64,000 nt of DNA, taken from positions 1 through 64,000 of the forward strand of contig CAZLNR010000001.1 of assembly GCA_964561035.1 (NCBI GenBank), written 5' to 3'. Shown piece by piece: positions 45,482 through 52,401 of this stretch. The DNA is from XYD2-FULL-39-9 sp964561035. Lineage in GTDB: Bacteria > Patescibacteriota > Patescibacteriia > Magasanikbacterales > GWA2-37-8. The position numbers were made by a program, and so were the translations under genes. The notes beneath the pieces were generated by a model that was not told the origin of the DNA, made no database searches, and worked only from the letters and a program-made list of their open reading frames with translations. How positions within the stretch are numbered: position 1 is the first letter of the stretch; every line of letters begins with the position of its first letter.

Positions 45482-45510
45482 ATTATATCCTTTTTAGGGT
45501 CTTTATACAA
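45482..45510 (-). promoter_or_regulatory. Promoter of the surface repeat protein
   Basis: On the minus strand TTGTAT (45505-45510), 17-base spacer, TATAAT (45482-45487), 20 bases before the ATG at 45462. It settles the start of that gene. Confidence 0.8.
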
Positions 45511-45522
45511 ATAGAGTGCAAT

Positions 45523-45553
45523 AAAAAACTCCTTAAGAAGTAAGGAGTTTTTT
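45523..45553 (-). terminator. Terminator of the helix-turn-helix gene
   Basis: Perfect 13-bp arms 45523-45535 and 45541-45553 with five-base loop and A/T tracts on both sides; 20 bases after the stop of the gene on the minus strand. Confidence 0.9.
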
Positions 45554-45572
45554 AGTTTGAGATTGTCAGTTA

Positions 45573-45938
45573 TTATTGGTTGGAGGTTGTGGGGTTTTCT
45601 GGAAGCTTGGTTGCTTCTGCTGTTGGTTGAGTGGGTAAAGGTTTGCGGTAAGCAGGGGAGTAAAGCGGGTTTTTGATTTTCCAGTTTCCTACAAATTGTC
45701 CAATACCTTTATTTTCCAATTTGTTTTTAATAGTAGTGTGCCGCTGAGACCATTTTACCAAGCTTTCAAAGTTAAGCTTGTATCGTCCTGCAACGACTAT
45801 ATATACGATTTCCTTAGCAGCGATTGCGCGTCTAATTGTCTGTGAATTTACACCAAAAAGCTTGGCTGCCTCAGAGATTGATACTCTGATAACTTCCTTT
45901 GGCTTGTCCATATCAGAGGTCTGTATTGGTTTATCCAT
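45573..45938 (-). CDS. Helix-turn-helix DNA-binding protein (MerR/excisionase-like), likely autorepressor
   Basis: A 121-residue protein from ATG 45938. Residues about 15-60 are a winged-helix HTH like that of excisionases and MerR N-termini: SISEAAKLFGVNSQTIRRAI followed by the wing VVAGRYKLNFESLVKW. The C-terminal half is Pro- and Thr-rich and probably disordered. A TTGACA/TATATT promoter lies upstream and a perfect 22-bp palindrome sits between it and the ATG, the layout expected of an autorepressor. The longer frame starting at 45974 would run through that palindrome and is not used. It is divergent from the sigma factor gene. Confidence 0.8.
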   Translation of the reverse strand: MDKPIQTSDMDKPKEVIRVSISEAAKLFGVNSQTIRRAIAAKEIVYIVVAGRYKLNFESLVKWSQRHTTIKNKLENKGIGQFVGNWKIKNPLYSPAYRKPLPTQPTAEATKLPENPTTSNQ

Positions 45939-45943
45939 AGAAA

Positions 45944-45965
45944 TTGTATAGATTAATCTATACAA
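45944..45965. promoter_or_regulatory. Operator A, perfect 22-bp palindrome
   Basis: Form TTGTATAG-N6-CTATACAA with a palindromic ATTAAT centre, so all 22 bases are self-complementary. It touches the -10 box of the HTH gene promoter and covers its start of transcription. Same 8-6-8 design as operators B and C. Confidence 0.85.
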
Positions 45966-45993
45966 ATATAGCATAATTTCAGCTTTTTGTCAA
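45965..45993 (-). promoter_or_regulatory. Promoter of the helix-turn-helix gene
   Basis: On the minus strand TTGACA (45988-45993), 17-base spacer, TATATT (45965-45970). Its -10 box abuts operator A. Confidence 0.85.
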
Positions 45994-46017
45994 GTATCTG
46001 TGGTAGTGTAGGGGCTC

Positions 46018-46069
46018 GCAGAATACATGAATTTGTATACACTTGTGTATACAAATTCATGTATTCTGC
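46018..46069. repeat. 52-bp near-perfect palindrome containing operator B
   Basis: Arms of 25 bases, 46018-46042 and 46045-46069, fully complementary around a two-base centre. It could extrude as a cruciform or bind several dimers. Operator B is its core. Confidence 0.9.
46033..46054. promoter_or_regulatory. Operator B
   Basis: TTGTATAC-N6-GTATACAA, matching operator C except for one centre base and sharing 7 of 8 arm bases with operator A. Confidence 0.82.
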
Positions 46070-46102
46070 CTATAGAGTATGGTATATGTGATGGTGTTTT
46101 AT

Positions 46103-46124
46103 TTGTATACGCTTGTGTATACAA
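46103..46124. promoter_or_regulatory. Operator C
   Basis: TTGTATAC-N6-GTATACAA, 70 bases after operator B. A further half site TTGTATA starts at 46128 and merges with a TATAAT hexamer at 46131-46136. Confidence 0.82.
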
Positions 46125-46212
46125 AATTTGTATAATCAAAGTAGGCTATAATCAATAAAATTTTATAATGTTTTTTTCTTTAAAATAAAGATGTATCTAA
46201 GACGTATCTAAT

Positions 46213-46241
46213 TTGACGAAATAGCGATTTTTTGCTATGGT
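46213..46241 (+). promoter_or_regulatory. Promoter of the ECF sigma factor gene
   Basis: TTGACG at 46213-46218, 17-base spacer, TATGGT at 46236-46241; about 75 bases upstream of the ATG at 46316. Confidence 0.75.
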
Positions 46242-46315
46242 ATGTACCACTTTTATTGTATGTTTAGGCAAACAAATAGAAGTGTAACATTTTTATTACT
46301 CGTACGTCTTCTTTA

Positions 46316-46897
46316 ATGCCTAGTAACAAAATATCAGAAAAAATAATTCTGTTTAAGCTTCGCGTAAATCAAGATCCGGAAGAGTTTGCGAAGTTATACG
46401 ATATGTATGCTGGGCAAATCTACAGCTTTGTTTTTTTTAAAGTGTCAAACAGAGAAGAGGCTGAAGATATTGCATCAGAGGTATTTCTGAAAGCCTGGAG
46501 ATATGTAAGCGAAAAAAAACCTATTGAAAGCTTTAGTGGATTATTATACAAACTGGCGCGCAACGCAATTGTAGATCTGTATCGAAAAAAATCGCACCAT
46601 AAAGAAATTTCTTTAGTAAAAAAGAATGAAGAGAATGAGCTGGAGGACGGTCTTGAAACAAAAGAGGTTTGGAGTGTAGGAATGGAAGAACAAATAGGAG
46701 AGAAGATAGAAATAGAAAAAATTATTAAAGCATTAAAAAAACTAAAACAAGAATATAGGGAAGTTATTACTCTGAGATATGTTGATGAAATGGATATAAG
46801 TGAAATTGCCGAAATTACCGGCAAGGGCGCAATCGCGGTAAGGGTAACGCTTCATAGAGGTTTAAAAAAATTAAAAAATTTATTGGATAGAAAATAA
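46316..46897 (+). CDS. ECF-type RNA polymerase sigma factor
   Basis: A 193-residue sigma-70 family protein with only regions 2 and 4. Region 2: EEFAKLYDMYAGQIYSFV and REEAEDIASEVFLKAW (about residues 15-60). Region 4: YREVITLRYVDEMDISEIA and ITGKGAIAVRVTLHRGLKKLK (about 140-190). It would steer RNA polymerase to a special set of promoters. The next gene, 10 bases on, encodes a membrane protein with a DUF5667 region, fitting the sigma/anti-sigma pairs common in this phylum. Three operators lie upstream on the other side of its promoter. Confidence 0.92.
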   Translation: MPSNKISEKIILFKLRVNQDPEEFAKLYDMYAGQIYSFVFFKVSNREEAEDIASEVFLKAWRYVSEKKPIESFSGLLYKLARNAIVDLYRKKSHHKEISLVKKNEENELEDGLETKEVWSVGMEEQIGEKIEIEKIIKALKKLKQEYREVITLRYVDEMDISEIAEITGKGAIAVRVTLHRGLKKLKNLLDRK

Positions 46898-46907
46898 AGG
46901 TCAAAGT

Positions 46908-48263
46908 ATGTCAAAAATTCTAATTAGACAATTAAAAACTTTGCGGCATAAAGAAGTTAAGCCGAATGAAGTGTGGTTAAAAAATAACCGCGATCTTTTA
47001 TTGTCTCAGATTAGAAACACAGTTTCCGTACAGCCTGCCCGTAAAATGACTTTTGATAACTTTGTAGAATTTTTTGCAATCTTTTTGCCCCAATCATTTG
47101 TACATCGCGTAGTGCGACCAATGGTTGCGTTTATCTTGGTGTTGGCTATGGGCGTAGGTAGTTGGGTTGCCACAGTGAGTGCTTCGTACCAAGCTTTGCC
47201 TGGAGATTTTCTGTATTCCGCTAAGCGCGCTACTGAAACTATCCAAGTTAGGGGAGCCGAAGCTGTTGGTAATACCAATAACGCGGCAAAATTACATCTT
47301 GAATTTGCAAAGCGCCGAGCCGCTGAAACCAAAACAATCGTTTCTCAAAACAATCCAGAAAAGATAAATCTCGCAGCGCAAACAGTTGGTGATCTTAAAA
47401 ATGAAATTCAAAATATCAACTCTAAATTAGAAGAGATTAAAACTTCAGACGATTCAGCAGGGGAATTGGTAAAAGATATCAATAAAAATACTCAAGAAAT
47501 AAACGGCGTATTAAAAGAAGTAAAAGTCAATTTACTAATTAGTACTGATAAAGAAAATTCTGCCGATCTTGCTACCCAGGTTTCAGAAGTAAAAAGCATC
47601 GTAAAAGACACGGCTGTCAAAGCTGTAGAGGTTATGGTTGTGAAGCATTTGCAAGGAGATGAATCTGTTTCTAAAGACGATGTAAAAGAGGCGATTGCCA
47701 CTCAGCTCCAAAGCGCAGCTAAAGATGTAGTTGAATCTAAAGATAGTATTACTGAAGTAAACAAAGCTATAAATGTTGTTAAAACGGAAGTAACAAATGC
47801 TATAGCAAAAGAAACTAAATATACTTCGCTGACAACTACAGCTGAGAATGCACAGTTATCAGAAAAAATTGAAGCAACTTCAAAACAAACTCAGGAAGCT
47901 GTAACCAATTTTCAAAAAGTAAGCACTGAAACTGACAAAACAGTAAGCGAAGGAAAAGAGTTGTTGTCTCAAGACAATCTTTCTTCCGCAATTGATAAGA
48001 TTAAAGCGGTTAATGCGGCAACAGCAGAGGTGGAAAAAATTACCGACGCTACGTTAAAAGCCGTTCAAGAAATATTGCCGGTTGTTAGCGCGGTGGCAGA
48101 TGCGGTGAATATACCAAGCAGTACAAGTGTTGCGGTTACTACTACGCCAAATTCAAGTACGTTTGGTATAGTGCTGAGTCAGTCTAGTACTATTAAGTTT
48201 GTCACGACTACCACGTCAACAGTGTCTTTAAAAACAACCACTACTCCAGCCGCAAAACCATAA
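46908..48263 (+). CDS. Membrane protein with DUF5667-like domain, probable anti-sigma partner
   Basis: A 451-residue protein. The N-terminal ~65 residues are cytoplasmic and basic; one membrane helix follows (about 68-90); then the DUF5667-type sequence ASYQALPGDFLYSAKRATE and a helix with the AKLHLEFAKRRAAE pattern (about 90-150). The rest (150-405) is long, charged and coiled-coil-like, ending in a Thr/Ser-rich tail. The layout (cytoplasmic start, single helix, outer sensor) and position behind an ECF sigma gene point to an anti-sigma factor that reads the state of the cell envelope. A purine-rich AAAGG lies about 8 bases before the ATG. Confidence 0.75.
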   Translation: MSKILIRQLKTLRHKEVKPNEVWLKNNRDLLLSQIRNTVSVQPARKMTFDNFVEFFAIFLPQSFVHRVVRPMVAFILVLAMGVGSWVATVSASYQALPGDFLYSAKRATETIQVRGAEAVGNTNNAAKLHLEFAKRRAAETKTIVSQNNPEKINLAAQTVGDLKNEIQNINSKLEEIKTSDDSAGELVKDINKNTQEINGVLKEVKVNLLISTDKENSADLATQVSEVKSIVKDTAVKAVEVMVVKHLQGDESVSKDDVKEAIATQLQSAAKDVVESKDSITEVNKAINVVKTEVTNAIAKETKYTSLTTTAENAQLSEKIEATSKQTQEAVTNFQKVSTETDKTVSEGKELLSQDNLSSAIDKIKAVNAATAEVEKITDATLKAVQEILPVVSAVADAVNIPSSTSVAVTTTPNSSTFGIVLSQSSTIKFVTTTTSTVSLKTTTTPAAKP

Positions 48264-48270
48264 ACATAAA

Positions 48271-48303
48271 AAGGATTTCTCAAAAATTTTTGAGAATTTC
48301 CTT
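48271..48303 (+). terminator. Probable terminator after the anti-sigma gene
   Basis: Inverted repeat with a nine-base TCTCAAAAA/TTTTTGAGA core and an outer AAGGA/TCCTT pair. Only a short T-run follows, so some read-through to the S-layer gene is possible. Confidence 0.6.
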
Positions 48304-48518
48304 TCTGTGATAAAATGTTTTATCCCAGAAAGGAGAGAGAGTTTCAATGTTTAGCAGGCCTTTGGCTGAAAGAACGTTGAAATAAAAGAGTTTAAATAGT
48401 GGCTATTGCAACAGGTCGAGGGCTGGTAACAGCTCGCAAAGCTTTTGTATCCCCACACGGGGAAAGCTTTGACCCAACGGCGATTCGTTTTACGAAGCGA
48501 TGAAGGGTCAGAGGATAA
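48301..48518 (+). ncRNA. Structured 5' leader of the S-layer-like gene
   Basis: At least four hairpins in the 230 bases before the ATG: 48301-48332 (7+7 bp); a GTAA-loop hairpin 48418-48435; a 9-bp stem 48437-48445 with 48463-48471 that encloses a 4-bp CCCC/GGGG hairpin with ACAC loop (48451-48462); and a 6-bp stem 48470-48475 with 48505-48510 enclosing a TTCGT/ACGAA hairpin. The last two large stems share two bases, so they would compete. It could be a translation regulator, a riboswitch or an mRNA stabiliser. I cannot assign it to a known family. Confidence 0.6.
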
Positions 48519-48533
48519 TTATTTTATAAAATT

Positions 48534-51500
48534 ATGACCGATGTATTAAAATCCGTAAAAAAAATCTTTACGGTTTCCGTTGTCGGCGCCACCATGTTGT
48601 GGTCCGTCGGCGTATCGGCTTTGTTGCCATCTGCTGCTAACGCTGCAGTTTGCCCAACACTTGCCGCTGGTGACATGATCAAGGTATCTGGTAAAGCAGC
48701 TATCTATTCTGTTAACAAAGACTTAAAAGTTCTCTATTTCCCTTCAGGAGATGAGTTCAAGAGTTGGAATGAAAACAATTCCTACGGTGGTTACGTAACA
48801 GTAACTCAGGAATGTTTTGATTCCTTACCTGTTCCTAGTGCATACCCAGGCGCTGTTAACTACCGCCCAGGTTCATACGTTGTGAAGAGACCTTCTTCAG
48901 ATCAATTGTATGTTGTTTTGCCAGGAAATTCCTTAGCAAAAATTAGTACTACCGATGCTGCCGCTTTATATGGCGCTAGCTACAAAGTAATGACTGTTGC
49001 CGATGCATTCTGGCCTCACTATGTAAATAGAGGAGCCGATGTTGCTGGTACCGTTCATGAAGGTATGCTCGTCAGCAAAGATGGTAAGACTTGGTATGTA
49101 GCCGCTGGTAAAGTATTAAGAGAAGTAACATCAACCGGCATGACCGCTAACAGATTTAAATCTGCTTTCGTTCACGCTGTTCCTGCTGCTTACTTAACTG
49201 GTACTACAGTTGGTTCTCCACTTGCTGCCTTGGAGTCTGCTTTAACTAACAGAACTCAAGATGGAGCTATCGCTTCAACTCCTGTAACTGGAGGCAATCT
49301 CAGTGTTACTTTAGCTGCTGATAATCCAGCCGCTGGAAACATTGCAGACGGTTCCGCTTACAACAAAGTTTTGAAGCTTAACTTAAGCGCTTCTGCCGCT
49401 ACTCAAGTTACTGGTATTACTCTTACTAAAACTGGTCTGATTGCTAACAGCAATGTTACCGGTGTTAGTGTTTGGGATGCTGCTGGTAACCGTCACGGTG
49501 ATGTGATGACTTCCTTGACTTCAGACAACAAAATTACTGTAAGTTTTGGATCTTACCCAATCCTCGTAGGCGCTGGCGCTTCTGAATCTTTAACCGTAGC
49601 CGTAAACATTGCACCTGCTGCAAATTCCGGCTTGGTAGGCTTTAGTGTTGCTGCTGCAACTGATGTTGCAAGCAATGGTACAGTAGGTGGTTCATTCCCA
49701 ATCGTTGGTAACCAAATGGCTATCATTGATGGTAATGCTTCTCTTGCTTCTACCACAATTTCCGGTCTTTCAGTTGGTGGTTCTTCCTCTCAACCTGCAA
49801 GTACCGCATCTGGTAACTTACAAATCGGCGATGTTCAAAAAGAAGTTGCTAAATTCAGATTTACCGAACAAAGCGGTAATGAAGATGTTGCAGTTTCAAA
49901 ATTGACTTTCTATGTAGCTGGTACTATTCAAGATGCTGATCTCGCTAACTGGAGTGTTTACGCTCCAAGTGGAGACAAGCTTGGTATGACTGCTGCAATG
50001 AGTAACCGTTATGTAACTGTTAACTTCACATCTCCTTACGTTGTACCTAAGAGTACAAGTCGTGATTTCACTGTTAAGGTTGACGTAGTTAACGGATCAA
50101 CCCGTAACTTCCAAGTTCAATTACAGAGTGATTACGATGTAATGATGAGAGGTGTTACAACCGGATTCTATGTATTACCAGCTAACTTCACCACAGCTGT
50201 GGCAAGTACAAATGGTTGGTTCAATATGGGTTCTGGTACATTGACCGTTAATAAAGCTCCTACTTCTCCATCTGGCAACGTTTCTGCTGGCGCACAAAAT
50301 ATTGTGTTAGCTAAATTTGACGTAAAAGCTGCTGGCGAAGGCATGGAATTACGTAAAATGGGCTTGGGAGTTGACCGCTCTGGATCAACTGGTGCAAGCA
50401 AGACTTTAACTGGTAACGTTGTTGTTCGTGATGCTACCGACGGTACTGTCTACTTAACTGTAGCCGGCACTGCTTCTGCATTGTATGCAGGTGGCGCTCA
50501 ATACACATTGTCCAGTTACTTAAACTTGACTGCTGGTCAAACCAAGAGCTTAGAAGTTGTTGGTAGTATTGATGCTACTGCTACTTCCGGACACAAATAT
50601 CAAGTTCAAATCGGTAACTTCTATGGCAAGAGACTTTCTACCTTAGATTTTGCTGACAACTTACCAACTTCTGGCAACACCAGTACTGCTGCTAACCAAT
50701 TGACAGTTAACGCTACTTCATTGTCTTGCTATAAAGACACTTCAATGGGTAACGAAACTCGCGCAACTGGTTCAACAGCTGTAATTGGTAAATATATTTG
50801 TACAGCTGGCACATCTGAAGATGTACGTTTGAGCGGACTTACCTTCGCTTTCAACGGAACTTCCGGTCAAGCTGCAAATAGCTTCCAGAATATGGCTTTG
50901 TGGGATGCAACTTCCGCTACTGAAGTACAGTTGGGAACAACCGTATCTACAGTTGCAAGTTCATCAAACAGCTACACCTTTGATTTGACCGTTCCTAAGA
51001 GTCAAACTAAAGTATTGAAATTGAAAGCTTATGTTGTTCCTGGTTATACTGGAACAATGTCTTCCTCAATCTCAAGCGGTAGTTACGTAGGTAAAGACAG
51101 TAACAACACCGGTAGTATCTCTACCGCTGTTACCGGTCAAACCATTACTATCGGCTCCGGCACCTTAAACATCACAAGTGTTACAGATGCAACAACCATT
51201 TCTAAAGTATACGGACCTGAACAAACAGGCGTACAACTTGGTAAATGGAAATTCGCTGCTAATAATGATGATGTTGCTTTGAGCAAATTGACATTGCAAG
51301 CTGTGTACGCAAACGGAAGTGGCGCTGCTACAACCTTGGGTACATTTGGTTCATTGGCATTGTACGAAGATGGTGGAAGTACAGCTTTGGCTACTGCCAG
51401 CTTTGTAAACGGTGATGTTGTATTCAATAATTTCTCCTCAAACATTGCTATCAACAGCTATAAAGTATACGTATTGAAAGGTGATACCAACGCTTCCGGC

Positions 51501-52253
51501 GTTATTACTAATAACACAACTACACAATTTGTAGTAAAGAGTGATAGTAATACCGACATGGAAGCAAGAGCTGCTTCAGGCTCATTGCTTGGTACCGCTG
51601 AAATCAATTACAATCAATCAATTACAAGTGGTGTTGCAGAAAGCAATTTTGCTACTTCAACTGCCTACTTGTTCCACGATGCTTACCCAACAGTAGCTAG
51701 TGAATCTTTGGGAACTGCCTTGTTTGTACCAGGAGCACAGACCCAAATTTTCAAATTCTCTGTTACCAACTCTGGTAAGACAGATTTAAGACTTGCGTCT
51801 ACAACTGTAAGTGTAACTGTTACTGGTTTGGTAAGTAACGATTCAGTAAGCGACTTTAGATTGTATAGTGATAATGGTGGTAGTTTGGGCGATTTGCTTG
51901 CTCAAAACTCCGGATTTGTTACTTCTACTACTTCTACCTCAAACCCATTATCAGTAAACTTCAACACTGGCAATGACCAGAATAGTTTGCTTGATAATTT
52001 GGTAGTTGCTCCAGGAACAAAGAGAACATTTATCGTAACCGCTAATACCTTGTCTGCAACTGTAAACAAGACCAGCGGTAAGATTTATATCTCTTCTAAG
52101 ATTACTGGTTCAACTGGTTGGAGTGGAACAACCTGGAATACAGGTAATTTGTTCTACTTCTACACCCCAACTAACGGTAGTGAACAGGGTGCTTACTCTG
52201 CTTCAAACTCTTACGAAGTGCTCGGTCCTTCATTGGAATATAGCGCATCTTAA
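48534..52253 (+). CDS. S-layer-like major surface protein
   Basis: A 1239-residue exported protein. The signal peptide covers about residues 1-37 with an ANA-A cleavage site. Next comes a domain of about 200 residues with GDMIKVSGKAAIYSV and phrases like GSYVVKRPSSDQLYVV, repeated two or three times in variant form, a pattern I know from Patescibacteria surface proteins. The rest is a series of beta-sandwich-like repeats rich in Thr, Ser, Gly, Ala, with few Cys. Codon use differs from the rest of the window (many AAC, GGT, GCT, TTC), the mark of a very highly expressed gene. A structured leader precedes and a strong terminator follows. Probably the main S-layer subunit and a target of the glycan cluster. 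Confidence 0.82.
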   Translation: MTDVLKSVKKIFTVSVVGATMLWSVGVSALLPSAANAAVCPTLAAGDMIKVSGKAAIYSVNKDLKVLYFPSGDEFKSWNENNSYGGYVTVTQECFDSLPVPSAYPGAVNYRPGSYVVKRPSSDQLYVVLPGNSLAKISTTDAAALYGASYKVMTVADAFWPHYVNRGADVAGTVHEGMLVSKDGKTWYVAAGKVLREVTSTGMTANRFKSAFVHAVPAAYLTGTTVGSPLAALESALTNRTQDGAIASTPVTGGNLSVTLAADNPAAGNIADGSAYNKVLKLNLSASAATQVTGITLTKTGLIANSNVTGVSVWDAAGNRHGDVMTSLTSDNKITVSFGSYPILVGAGASESLTVAVNIAPAANSGLVGFSVAAATDVASNGTVGGSFPIVGNQMAIIDGNASLASTTISGLSVGGSSSQPASTASGNLQIGDVQKEVAKFRFTEQSGNEDVAVSKLTFYVAGTIQDADLANWSVYAPSGDKLGMTAAMSNRYVTVNFTSPYVVPKSTSRDFTVKVDVVNGSTRNFQVQLQSDYDVMMRGVTTGFYVLPANFTTAVASTNGWFNMGSGTLTVNKAPTSPSGNVSAGAQNIVLAKFDVKAAGEGMELRKMGLGVDRSGSTGASKTLTGNVVVRDATDGTVYLTVAGTASALYAGGAQYTLSSYLNLTAGQTKSLEVVGSIDATATSGHKYQVQIGNFYGKRLSTLDFADNLPTSGNTSTAANQLTVNATSLSCYKDTSMGNETRATGSTAVIGKYICTAGTSEDVRLSGLTFAFNGTSGQAANSFQNMALWDATSATEVQLGTTVSTVASSSNSYTFDLTVPKSQTKVLKLKAYVVPGYTGTMSSSISSGSYVGKDSNNTGSISTAVTGQTITIGSGTLNITSVTDATTISKVYGPEQTGVQLGKWKFAANNDDVALSKLTLQAVYANGSGAATTLGTFGSLALYEDGGSTALATASFVNGDVVFNNFSSNIAINSYKVYVLKGDTNASGVITNNTTTQFVVKSDSNTDMEARAASGSLLGTAEINYNQSITSGVAESNFATSTAYLFHDAYPTVASESLGTALFVPGAQTQIFKFSVTNSGKTDLRLASTTVSVTVTGLVSNDSVSDFRLYSDNGGSLGDLLAQNSGFVTSTTSTSNPLSVNFNTGNDQNSLLDNLVVAPGTKRTFIVTANTLSATVNKTSGKIYISSKITGSTGWSGTTWNTGNLFYFYTPTNGSEQGAYSASNSYEVLGPSLEYSAS

Positions 52254-52306
52254 TGAGTTAAAGCATTCCTAGTAAATAAAGACCTGTCTTTATCGAACAG
52301 AAACGC

Positions 52307-52332
52307 AAAACCCGCCCGCAAGGGCGGGTTTT
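52307..52332 (+). terminator. Terminator of the S-layer-like gene
   Basis: Perfect 11-bp GC-rich stem 52307-52317 with 52322-52332, GCAA loop, followed by a T-rich run. Confidence 0.95.
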
Positions 52333-52345
52333 GTTGTTTTGGAGA

Positions 52346-52374
52346 TTGACAGATAGGGAATTTTTAGGTATGAT
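52346..52374 (+). promoter_or_regulatory. Promoter of typA
   Basis: Consensus TTGACA at 52346-52351, 17-base spacer, TATGAT at 52369-52374, 28 bases before the ATG. Confidence 0.88.
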
Positions 52375-52401
52375 TGGTATCTATTAGAAATTATTTTATT
52401 T

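Larger units (their letters stand above)
45975..46315. other. Divergent regulatory region between HTH gene and sigma factor gene
   Basis: About 340 bases with no credible gene. It holds the minus-strand promoter of the HTH gene, operators B and C, a 52-bp palindrome and the promoter of the ECF sigma factor gene. Confidence 0.8.

Noticed and set aside
45463..45510. Longer N-terminus of the surface repeat protein from a TTG at 45510
   Set aside because: This stretch is the -35/-10 promoter of the gene; the ATG at 45462 is the better start.
46027..46160. A roughly 43-codon open frame across operators B and C
   Set aside because: It is made by reading through the palindromes, has an odd composition and no ribosome site.
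48418..48471. Cyclic di-GMP (GEMM-I) riboswitch in the S-layer leader
   Set aside because: A GNRA hairpin followed by CGCAAAGC recalls GEMM-I, but the other conserved blocks of that family are not found and the pairing differs.
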